A DNA stretch of 64,000 nt from Pseudomonas jessenii (GTDB taxonomy: Bacteria; Pseudomonadota; Gammaproteobacteria; Pseudomonadales; Pseudomonadaceae): contig NZ_NIWT01000008.1 in assembly GCF_002236115.1 (NCBI RefSeq), forward strand, positions 1-64,000. Direction: 5' to 3'. Under the pieces are notes generated by a model that was not told the DNA's origin, searched no databases, and worked only from the letters and a program-made list of their open reading frames with translations. The position numbers and the translations under genes were made by a program. Of the stretch, positions 7,710-15,556 are shown piece by piece. Positions within the stretch are counted from its first letter, which is position 1. Every line of letters begins with the position of its first letter.

Positions 7710-9518
7710 ATGCCCCATGAAGGCAACCTGCTACAAGCCGCTGTCGTGTTTCTGATGGCGGCCGTACTCATCGTTCCATTAGCCAAGCGCCTGCAACTGG
7801 GGGCGGTTCTGGGTTATCTGTTTGCCGGGGTGATCATCGGCCCGTCGGTGCTGGGCCTGATCGACAACCCGCAAAGCGTCGCGAACATTTCCGAACTCGG
7901 CGTGGTGTTGCTGCTGTTCATCATCGGCCTGGAACTGTCACCGCGACGCTTGTGGGTGATGCGCAAATCAGTGTTCGGCGTGGGCTTGGCCCAAGTGCTG
8001 CTGACGGGTTCGATGATCGGCGTGGTGGCGCTGTGGCTGTTTGGCCAGCCATTGAACACCGCGATCGTCCTGGGCCTGGGTCTGGCGCTGTCGTCCACGG
8101 CGTTCGGCCTGCAAAGCCTGGCTGAACGCAAGGAACTGACCAGCCCCCACGGGCGGCTGGCGTTCGCGATCCTGTTGTTTCAGGACATCGCCGCGATCCC
8201 CTTGATCGCCATGGTGCCGTTGCTGGCCGGTGGCGATCACAGCACCACCGTCAGCGAAAACCTGAACCACGGCCTGCAAGTGCTGGCCAGCATCGCCGTC
8301 GTGGTGATCGGTGGGCGCTATCTGCTGCGACCGGTGTTTCGCGTGGTGACCAAAACCGCGTTGCCAGAGGTCTCCACCGCCACGGCGTTGCTGGTGGTGA
8401 TTGGCACAGCATGGCTGATGGAACTGGTCGGGATTTCCATGGCCCTGGGCGCCTTCCTCGCCGGCCTGTTGCTGGCGGACTCCGAGTATCGCCATGAACT
8501 GGAAGCCCAGATCGAACCGTTCAAGGGCCTGTTACTCGGGCTGTTTTTCATCAGTGTCGGCATGGGGGCGAACCTGAGTCTGCTGCTGAGCATGCCGGTG
8601 GCGGTGCTGGGCCTGACCCTGTTGCTGATCGCGATCAAACTGCCGCTGCTGTTTATCGTCGGTCGATTGGCCGGAGGCTTGAAGAACGTCAGCGCGATCC
8701 GCCTGGGTATCGTGCTGGCGGCCGGTGGTGAATTTGCCTTTGTGGTATTCAAGATCGGGCGAGATCACGGGCTGTTCGCGGCAGAACTGTATGACTTGCT
8801 GGTGCTGACCATCACCCTGTCCATGGCCGTGACCCCGTTGTTGCTGCTGCTCTGCGCACGGTTGGTCAGCCCGAAAGTGCAACCGGTGGAAGTGCCGGAG
8901 AAGTTCCGCGAAATCGACGCCGACGCGCCGCGGGTGGTGATCGCCGGCATGGGTCGCATGGGCCAGATCGTTGCGCGGATTCTGCGCGCGCAGAACATCA
9001 AGTTCGTGGCCCTCGACACCTCGGTGGAAACCATCGAGCTGTCCCGCAGTTTTGGTGGCGTGCCGGTGTTCTACGGCGACCCGATGCGCCCGGAAATCCT
9101 CAACGCGGCCAAGGTCGGGGAAGCCGAGTACTTCGTGATCGCCACCGACGACCCGGACACCAACATCAAGACCGCCGAGCTGGTGCGCAAGCTCTATCCG
9201 CATATGAAAATCATCGCCCGCGCCCGTAACCGTCAGCATGTGCACCGGCTGATGGACGTCGGCGCACATGCCGTGCGCGAAACCTTTTACTCGAGCCTGG
9301 AAATGAGCCGGCAAACCCTGATCGGGCTGGGATTGACCCAGGCTCAGGCGGATGCGCGGATCAAGCGCTTCAAGCAGCACGACGAAGTGGTGCTCGAAGC
9401 CCAGCATGCGGTGTATGACGACGCGGTGAAAGTGATGCAGACGGCGCAGGAAGCGCGAATCGAACTGGCGAAGTTGTTTGAGTCGGATCAGCTGCAGGAG
9501 CAGGTGGGCACAAAATGA
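7710..9518 (+). CDS. KefB/KefC-type monovalent cation:proton antiporter (CPA2)
   Basis: A 602-residue inner-membrane protein. Residues 1 to about 390 carry a run of hydrophobic segments with the CPA2 exchanger signature regions (GVIIGPSVLGL, FIIGLELSP, LLFQDIAAIPL). After a short linker a cytoplasmic TrkA-N/KTN Rossmann domain starts at about 418 with GMGRMGQIVA (GxGxxG) and an acidic strand end (ALD). This architecture is that of KefB/KefC potassium efflux systems gated by ligands such as glutathione adducts. The start chosen has GGAG 9 nt upstream; a longer reading frame upstream has no such site. No KefF/KefG ancillary gene lies beside it, so the gating ligand cannot be told. Confidence 0.9.
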   Translation: MPHEGNLLQAAVVFLMAAVLIVPLAKRLQLGAVLGYLFAGVIIGPSVLGLIDNPQSVANISELGVVLLLFIIGLELSPRRLWVMRKSVFGVGLAQVLLTGSMIGVVALWLFGQPLNTAIVLGLGLALSSTAFGLQSLAERKELTSPHGRLAFAILLFQDIAAIPLIAMVPLLAGGDHSTTVSENLNHGLQVLASIAVVVIGGRYLLRPVFRVVTKTALPEVSTATALLVVIGTAWLMELVGISMALGAFLAGLLLADSEYRHELEAQIEPFKGLLLGLFFISVGMGANLSLLLSMPVAVLGLTLLLIAIKLPLLFIVGRLAGGLKNVSAIRLGIVLAAGGEFAFVVFKIGRDHGLFAAELYDLLVLTITLSMAVTPLLLLLCARLVSPKVQPVEVPEKFREIDADAPRVVIAGMGRMGQIVARILRAQNIKFVALDTSVETIELSRSFGGVPVFYGDPMRPEILNAAKVGEAEYFVIATDDPDTNIKTAELVRKLYPHMKIIARARNRQHVHRLMDVGAHAVRETFYSSLEMSRQTLIGLGLTQAQADARIKRFKQHDEVVLEAQHAVYDDAVKVMQTAQEARIELAKLFESDQLQEQVGTK

Positions 9519-9534
9519 GGTGGATTTAAGGTCC

Positions 9535-9631
9535 CCTTCGCGAGCAAGCCCGCTCCCACATTGGATCTTGGGTGTTCAAAAATATTGAGCCTGACAGAGC
9601 CCCCTTGTGGGAGCGGGCTTGCTCGCGAAGA
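9535..9631. repeat. Paired inverted REP (REPIN)
   Basis: Two inverted copies of the REP core (CGCGAGCAAGCCCGCTCCCA and its complement) about 50 bp apart, between the antiporter gene and alkC. Confidence 0.93.
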
Positions 9632-9679
9632 ACGATAACGCGGTGCATTGGATAAACAATCATTTCAAAGGAATCCACC

Positions 9680-10777
9680 ATGACTGACCAACCTGCCCCC
9701 GCCCTCAAGGAAATCTTCAACACCGAGCGCCTCAGTCACATCGCCTCCGAGATGACCGCGGTCTATCCGGCATTCGAAGCCAAGCGCTTTCTGAAGCTTG
9801 CCCAAACCGGCCTGGCAGACCTCAGTGTCATGCAGCGTATGGCCCGGGTCAGCGAATGCCTGCACGCGGTGTTGCCGCTGGACTATGAAGCGTCGCTGCA
9901 GGTGCTACGCGCCCTCGCCCCGCGCCTGAACAGCGGCTTCGTCAGCATGTGCCTGCCGCACTATGTCGCCAACTACGGCGCCCATGCGTTCGATCAGTCG
10001 ATGGACGCACTGAAGTACTTCACTGCTTTTGGCTCTTCGGAGTTCGCAATCCGTCACTTTCTGCACAGTGACCTCGAGCGCTCGCTCAAGCTGATGCATG
10101 CCTGGTCGCTGGATGACAACGAACATGTGCGGCGCCTGGCCAGTGAAGGATGCCGGCCACGCCTGCCCTGGTCATTCCGGCTGGAGCCCATTCAGGCCGA
10201 TCCGACACTGGCCGCGAACATCCTCGACAACCTCAAGGCCGACACGAGCCTGTACGTACGCAAATCCGTGGCCAACCACCTCAACGACATCACCAAGGAT
10301 CATCCCGACTGGGTGCTGGACCTGATCGAAGGCTGGTCGCTGGACAACCGGCACACCGCATGGATCGCCAAACACGCCCTGCGCAGCCTGATCAAACAGG
10401 GCAACCGGCGGGCACTGGCGATCATCGGCGCGGGCGGCAAGCCTGAAGTCGAGATCGTTGATGTAAAAGTCGAACCGCCGGTGATTGGCCTCGGAGAAAA
10501 AATCACCCTGTCGTTTGCCGTCAAATCCACCGTTCAAAGCAGCCAGCGCCTGGTGATCGACTACGCCATCGATTACGTCAAGGCCAACGGCAGCACCTCG
10601 GCGAAGGTGTTCAAGCTCAAGGCGCTGACGCTGCCGGGCAACGCCGTCGAAGCCGTCAGCCGTGGTCAGCAGATCAAGGAACTCACCACCCGCCGGCATT
10701 ATGCGGGGTGCCATGCGGTGCACATCATGGTCAATGGTGAACGGCTGGCCAGCACGGCGTTCGAGATTCTTGCTTGA
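9680..10777 (+). CDS. alkC: DNA alkylation repair glycosylase AlkC, with C-terminal Ig-like domain
   Basis: A 365-residue protein. Residues 1 to about 255 are alpha-helical HEAT-like repeats of the AlkC/AlkD superfamily, with the conserved segment HAWSLDDNEHVRRLASEGCRPRLPW and the helices DTSLYVRKSVANHLNDI and NRHTAWIAKHALRSLI. Residues about 265-365 are a beta-rich Ig-like domain, as in the larger AlkC proteins of Pseudomonas. AlkC removes alkylated bases such as 3-methyladenine and 3-methylcytosine without base flipping. AAGGAA lies 8 nt before the ATG. It stands alone between two REP pairs. No ada or alkB gene is beside it. Confidence 0.87.
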   Translation: MTDQPAPALKEIFNTERLSHIASEMTAVYPAFEAKRFLKLAQTGLADLSVMQRMARVSECLHAVLPLDYEASLQVLRALAPRLNSGFVSMCLPHYVANYGAHAFDQSMDALKYFTAFGSSEFAIRHFLHSDLERSLKLMHAWSLDDNEHVRRLASEGCRPRLPWSFRLEPIQADPTLAANILDNLKADTSLYVRKSVANHLNDITKDHPDWVLDLIEGWSLDNRHTAWIAKHALRSLIKQGNRRALAIIGAGGKPEVEIVDVKVEPPVIGLGEKITLSFAVKSTVQSSQRLVIDYAIDYVKANGSTSAKVFKLKALTLPGNAVEAVSRGQQIKELTTRRHYAGCHAVHIMVNGERLASTAFEILA

Positions 10778-10807
10778 GCCCCAAGATGGATATTGGATGT
10801 GCTGCCG

Positions 10808-10902
10808 CCATCGCGAGCAAGCTCGCTCCCACATTGGTTTAGCAACGTTCGCAAAATGTGTGACAACACAGCACCCTGTGGGAGCGAGCTTGCTCGCGAT
10901 GG
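10808..10902. repeat. Paired inverted REP (REPIN)
   Basis: Inverted REP cores (GCGAGCAAGCTCGCTCCCAC and complement) in the gap between convergent alkC and the LysR gene. Confidence 0.93.
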
Positions 10903-10909
10903 CGTCCGT

Positions 10910-11812
10910 TCAGGCACCGTAGGAGGCTGGCCCGAGCAACAACCCTTGCTCCCGCTCACACATCTGCACCACATAATCCCACAACACCCGCAGCCGCACC
11001 GATTTGTGCAGCTCCCGGCGGGTGCTGATCCAGTAGCTGCGCTGGATGCTTTCGTCCGGCAGCAGCGGCACCAGACCGGGATCAGCGCTGGCCATGTAGC
11101 ACGGCAGCACGGCGATCCCCAGGCCTGAGCGCGCCGCCTGTTGCTGGGCGATCACGCTGGTGCTGTGAAACACCACCCGAGGGTTGCGGCAGAAGCTGTT
11201 GAGGAACATCAGTTCCTGGCTGAACAGCAAATCATCGACATAGCCAATCCACGCATGACGCCCCAGGTCCTCCCGACTGCGCAACGGCGGCGAACGATCG
11301 AGATAGTCCTGGCTGGCATACAACGCCAGGCGATAGTCGGTGAGTTTGCGGGTGACCAGCATGTCGGCGGCCGGGCGCTCAAGGTGGATGCTGATTTCCG
11401 CCTCGCGGTTGAGGATGCTGACAAAACGCGGCACCGCCACCAGTTCCACCTCCAACCCCGGATAGCGCTCGAACAAACCGTTCATGCGACTGGCCAGAAA
11501 CATGATGCCCAGCCCTTCCGTCACGCCGACGCGGATCTTGCCCAGCGGCGCGGTGGATTGGGTGATTTCCTCCTGTGCCAGCAGCGCCACGTTCTCCATC
11601 GCCTCGGCGTGTTTAAGCAACGCCTCGCCGGCCGGGGTCATCTCGTAACCCTGGGCGTGCTGGACGAACAGCGCCGTACCGAGGCTTTTTTCGATGGCCT
11701 CGATGTGCCGCGCCACGGTGGCATGGGTGGTGTTCAAGCGACGGGCAGCCGTGAGCAAACGCCCGCTGCGCTGCAATTCGAGAAAAAACCGCAGGTCATT
11801 CCAGTCGAACAT
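10910..11812 (-). CDS. LysR-family transcriptional regulator
   Basis: A 300-residue regulator with an N-terminal winged helix-turn-helix (about 3-62, RLLTAARRLNTTHATVARHI) and a C-terminal effector-binding domain. The start at MFDWNDLRFF fits the normal beginning of the DNA-binding domain; upstream codons would add residues not seen in the family. It is divergent from a GMC oxidoreductase gene with 132 bp between, the usual LysR arrangement, so it probably controls the oxidoreductase and perhaps the transporter after it. The inducer is unknown. Confidence 0.9.
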   Translation of the reverse strand: MFDWNDLRFFLELQRSGRLLTAARRLNTTHATVARHIEAIEKSLGTALFVQHAQGYEMTPAGEALLKHAEAMENVALLAQEEITQSTAPLGKIRVGVTEGLGIMFLASRMNGLFERYPGLEVELVAVPRFVSILNREAEISIHLERPAADMLVTRKLTDYRLALYASQDYLDRSPPLRSREDLGRHAWIGYVDDLLFSQELMFLNSFCRNPRVVFHSTSVIAQQQAARSGLGIAVLPCYMASADPGLVPLLPDESIQRSYWISTRRELHKSVRLRVLWDYVVQMCEREQGLLLGPASYGA

Positions 11813-11944
11813 GAATCGTCCTTGTTCGTTGCCGTTCGGGATGCTGTTTAAAAACGCACAGCAGCTGCGCAAAAACTAACATTCTTTTGACGAAAGCTAA
11901 CAACTAGGATGACAGACAACAAGAACAACAACACGAGGTCAGGG

Positions 11945-13591
11945 ATGCAGGCTTCCCTAGATGAATTCGATTACATCGTGGTCGGGGCCGGGCCGGCTGG
12001 GTGTCTGCTGGCCAATCGACTGTCGGCCGATGCGCAACATCGCGTGTTGCTGCTCGAGGCCGGCGGCCGCGACAACTATGCGTGGATTCACATCCCCGTG
12101 GGTTACCTGTTCTGCATCGGCAACCCGCGCACCGACTGGTGCTTCAAGACCGAAGCGCAACCGGGCCTGCAAGGTCGCGCCCTGAGCTACCCGCGCGGCA
12201 AGGTGCTGGGGGGCTGCTCCTCGATCAACGGCATGATCTACATGCGCGGCCAGGCCGGCGATTACGACGGCTGGGCCGCCGACGGCAATCCTGGCTGGAG
12301 CTGGCGAGACGTATTGCCACTGTTCAAGCAGAGTGAAAATCACTTTGCCGGCGCCGCCGAGTTTCACGGCGCCACGGGCGAATGGCGGGTCGAACGCCAG
12401 CGCCTGTCATGGCCGATTCTCGATGCGTTCCGCAGTGCCGCCGAGCAAAGCGGCATCGCCAGCATCGATGACTTCAACCAGGGCGATAACGAAGGTTGCG
12501 GTTATTTCCAGGTCAATCAGAAGGCCGGCATCCGCTGGAACGCGTCCAAGGCCTTTCTCAAACCCATTGGCCAACGTCCCAATCTCACCGTGCTGACCGG
12601 TGTCGAAGTCGACCGCGTGTTGCTGGACAATGGCCGCGCCTCGGCGGTCAGCGCCCGCTGGCAAGGCCAGGCAAAAACCTTCAAGGCGCGCAAGGAGATC
12701 GTCCTGTGTGCCGGCTCGATCGGTTCGCCCAGCATCCTGCAACGCTCCGGCATCGGCCCGCGTCCACTGCTTGAGCGGCTGGGCATTGGCGTCGCCCATG
12801 AGTTACCCGGCGTCGGTGGCAACCTGCAAGATCACCTGCAACTGCGGCTGATCTACAAGCTGGAAAATGCCCGTACCCTGAACCAGATCGCCGGCAGCCT
12901 GTGGGGCAAGATGGGCATGGGCCTGCGCTACCTGTATGACCGCAGCGGCCCGCTGTCCATGGCGCCGAGCCAGTTGGGCGCCTTTGCCCGCTCGGGGCCG
13001 GAGCAGACTTCAGCCAACCTCGAATACCACGTGCAGCCGCTGTCGCTGGAGCGTTTTGGCGAACCGCTGCATGCCTTCCCGGCGTTCACCGCGTCGGTCT
13101 GCGATCTACGTCCGCAAAGCCGTGGCCGGGTGGAAATCCGCTCGGCCGATCCGCAAGAAGCCCCGCTGATCCAACCCAATTACCTAAGCCACCCGCAAGA
13201 CCTGCGGGTCGCCGCCGATGCCATTCGCCTGACCCGGCGCATCGTCGCCGCCCCGGCCCTGCGTGCCTTCAATCCGGTGGAGTACCTGCCCGGCGACAGC
13301 CTGCAAAGCGAAGAACAGCTACACGAAGCCGCCGCGCGGATCGGCACCACGATTTTCCATCCGGTGGGCACCTGCCGCATGGGCAATGACGCCGACGCCG
13401 TGGTCGATGCGCAACTCAAGGTCCATGGCATCCCCGGCCTGCGCATTGCCGATGCCTCGATCATGCCGCGCATCACCTCCGGCAACACCTGCTCGCCGAC
13501 GCTGATGATTGCCGAGAAGGCTGCACAATTGATCCTCAACCCCGCCACAAGGAGCATCACACCGACAATGGAACTGATCGCACACCCCTGA
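11945..13591 (+). CDS. GMC-family FAD oxidoreductase (choline/alcohol dehydrogenase-like)
   Basis: A 548-residue protein. The FAD Rossmann motif GAGPAG is at residues 14-19, followed by LLLEAGG. GMC signature regions are visible (GGCSSINGMIYMRG near 95-110; GSIGSPSILQRSGIGP near 255-270). The C-terminal catalytic region reads FHPVGTCRMG, with the expected active-site His. It is related to BetA and PEG/alcohol dehydrogenases; the substrate is not clear. GAGGTCAGGG just before the chosen ATG favours it over an ATG 36 bp upstream. An MHS-type transporter follows, so import and oxidation of one substrate is plausible. Confidence 0.88.
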   Translation: MQASLDEFDYIVVGAGPAGCLLANRLSADAQHRVLLLEAGGRDNYAWIHIPVGYLFCIGNPRTDWCFKTEAQPGLQGRALSYPRGKVLGGCSSINGMIYMRGQAGDYDGWAADGNPGWSWRDVLPLFKQSENHFAGAAEFHGATGEWRVERQRLSWPILDAFRSAAEQSGIASIDDFNQGDNEGCGYFQVNQKAGIRWNASKAFLKPIGQRPNLTVLTGVEVDRVLLDNGRASAVSARWQGQAKTFKARKEIVLCAGSIGSPSILQRSGIGPRPLLERLGIGVAHELPGVGGNLQDHLQLRLIYKLENARTLNQIAGSLWGKMGMGLRYLYDRSGPLSMAPSQLGAFARSGPEQTSANLEYHVQPLSLERFGEPLHAFPAFTASVCDLRPQSRGRVEIRSADPQEAPLIQPNYLSHPQDLRVAADAIRLTRRIVAAPALRAFNPVEYLPGDSLQSEEQLHEAAARIGTTIFHPVGTCRMGNDADAVVDAQLKVHGIPGLRIADASIMPRITSGNTCSPTLMIAEKAAQLILNPATRSITPTMELIAHP

Positions 13592-13607
13592 ATCCTTACG
13601 CGCCCCC

Positions 13608-13707
13608 CGTAGGAGCGAGCTCGCTCGCGAAGAACCTGAGAGCGCACGTGGGTGTCAGGTTTGCAGCGTTATCGTTGACGACCATCGCGAGCAGGCGCGC
13701 TCCTACA
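13608..13707. repeat. Paired inverted REP, GTAGGAGC variant
   Basis: GTAGGAGCGAGCTCGCTCGC and an inverted partner ending GCGCTCCTAC, about 50 bp apart, between the oxidoreductase and transporter genes. Confidence 0.9.
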
Positions 13708-13806
13708 AGTAGCGGATACACCCGATACATCGCAGTAGCGGCACCCGCCCACAAGGCCGGTGCCGGCAGTGGAACAACAAAAACAATCACTGTGAGGGAT
13801 ACCGGT

Positions 13807-15429
13807 ATGTCAGAGAACGTTCAAACCCTGGAAGCCGTGCGCAGCGCGGGCACCAGTCAGGAAACCCAGAAAGTCATCTTTGCCTCGTCCCTCGGGACGG
13901 TCTTCGAGTGGTATGACTTTTTCCTCTATGGCGCCCTCGCGGCGGTGATCAGCAAGCAGTTTTTCGCCGGGGTCAATGACACCACGGCGTTTATCTTTGC
14001 GTTGATGGCCTTCGCCGCCGGCTTCATCGTGCGGCCGTTCGGCGCGCTGGTGTTCGGTCGGTTGGGGGACATGATCGGGCGCAAGTACACCTTCCTCGCC
14101 ACCATCGTCCTCATGGGCCTGGCGACGTTCTGCGTCGGGCTGCTGCCGACCTACGCCAGCATCGGCATCGCCGCGCCGATCATCCTGGTGGTGCTGCGCA
14201 TGCTCCAGGGCCTGGCCCTGGGTGGTGAATACGGCGGAGCCGCGACCTACGTCGCCGAGCACGCGCCCATCGGCAAGCGCGGCTTCCACACCAGCTGGAT
14301 TCAATCCACCGCGACCCTGGGCCTGCTGCTGTCGCTGCTGGTGGTGCTGGGCTGCCGTTACTTCACCGGCGATCAGTTCGAAGTCTGGGGCTGGCGCATT
14401 CCGTTCCTGTTTTCCATCGTGCTACTGGGCATCTCGACCTGGATTCGCCTGAGCCTGCATGAATCGCCGGCCTTCGTGAAAATGAAAGAAGAAGGCAAGT
14501 TGTGCAAACAGCCGATTCGCGACTCCTTCGGCAAGTGGGAAAACCTCAAGGTGGTGTTGATCGCCCTGTTCAGCATCAATGCCGGGCAAGCGGTGACCTT
14601 CTACGCCGCGCAATTCTACGTGCTGTTCTTCCTCACCCAGTTCCTGAAAATGGACCCGGCCGTGGCCAACGGTTTGCTGATCGTCAGCGTGACCATCGGC
14701 GCCCCCTTCTTCATTTTCTTTGGCTGGCTGTCGGACAAGGTCGGGCGTAAACCGGTGCTGATGATCGGCCTGCTGCTGGCCACCGCCCTGTACTTCCCGA
14801 TCTTCAAGACCCTGGCCCACTACGCCAACCCGGCCATCGACCAGGCCAGCCGCCAGGCACCGATCACCGTGATGGCCGACCCGGCCACCTGCACCTTCCA
14901 GTTCGACCCGGTGGGCAAGGCGAAATTCGACAGCCCGTGCGACAAGGTCAAGACCTTCCTGGTCAAGCAGGGCCTGCCGTACCAGAGTGCTGTCGCACCG
15001 GCCGGCAGTGACGTGCAGGTGAGCGTCGGTGACGTGAAGATCGACGGGTTCGACGAAGCCGCCCTGCGCGGTGCCGTGACCCTCGCCGGTTACCCGCAAC
15101 AGGCGGACATGCAGCAGATCAACAAGCCGATGATCGTGGCGCTGATCGTCGCGCTGATCATCATCTCCGCGATGTGCTACGGCCCGCTGGCGGCGTTGAT
15201 GGTCGAACTGTTCCCGACCCGCATCCGCTACACCTCGATGTCCCTGCCCTACCACATCGGCAACGGCTGGTTCGGCGGCTTCCTGCCGACCGTGTCGTTC
15301 GCGTTGGTGGTGTACACCGGGGACATCTTCTACGGGCTGTGGTATCCGGTGGTGATCACCGGGGTGAGCCTGGCGGTGGGAATGATTTGCCTGCGTGAGA
15401 CGCGCAACGTCGATCTCGATAAAAACTGA
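13807..15429 (+). CDS. MFS transporter, metabolite:H+ symporter (MHS) family
   Basis: A 540-residue inner-membrane protein. It has the MHS hallmarks SSLGTVFEWYDFFLYG at the first helix, FGRLGDMIGRKYTF in loop 2-3 and LQGLALGGEYGGAATYVAEHAP in helix 5. A second RKP-type loop (GWLSDKVGRKPVL) marks the half repeat. Between later helices there is an unusual hydrophilic insert of about 100 residues (about 345-445) with two cysteines (ATCTF and DSPCDK). The last helices include MVELFPTRIRYTSMSLPYHIGN, also typical. MHS members carry organic acids, betaines or proline with protons; the substrate here is unknown. GAGGGA lies 9 nt before the ATG. Confidence 0.9.
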   Translation: MSENVQTLEAVRSAGTSQETQKVIFASSLGTVFEWYDFFLYGALAAVISKQFFAGVNDTTAFIFALMAFAAGFIVRPFGALVFGRLGDMIGRKYTFLATIVLMGLATFCVGLLPTYASIGIAAPIILVVLRMLQGLALGGEYGGAATYVAEHAPIGKRGFHTSWIQSTATLGLLLSLLVVLGCRYFTGDQFEVWGWRIPFLFSIVLLGISTWIRLSLHESPAFVKMKEEGKLCKQPIRDSFGKWENLKVVLIALFSINAGQAVTFYAAQFYVLFFLTQFLKMDPAVANGLLIVSVTIGAPFFIFFGWLSDKVGRKPVLMIGLLLATALYFPIFKTLAHYANPAIDQASRQAPITVMADPATCTFQFDPVGKAKFDSPCDKVKTFLVKQGLPYQSAVAPAGSDVQVSVGDVKIDGFDEAALRGAVTLAGYPQQADMQQINKPMIVALIVALIIISAMCYGPLAALMVELFPTRIRYTSMSLPYHIGNGWFGGFLPTVSFALVVYTGDIFYGLWYPVVITGVSLAVGMICLRETRNVDLDKN

Positions 15430-15441
15430 CCTGACCTGTCA

Positions 15442-15542
15442 TTGTAGGAGCGAGCCTGCTCGCGATGGACTCGAAAGCGCCGCGTTTAACCACTAAACAC
15501 GCGTTTTCGTTAACGACCATCGCGGGCAGGCTCGCTCCTGCA
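15442..15542. repeat. Paired inverted REP, GTAGGAGC variant
   Basis: Inverted REP cores flanking a spacer that contains AACCACTAAACACGCGTT. Nearly the same spacer occurs in the REP pair at 43465-43566, showing a common origin of the two units. Confidence 0.92.
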
Positions 15543-15556
15543 GGGGTTTTGCAGCG

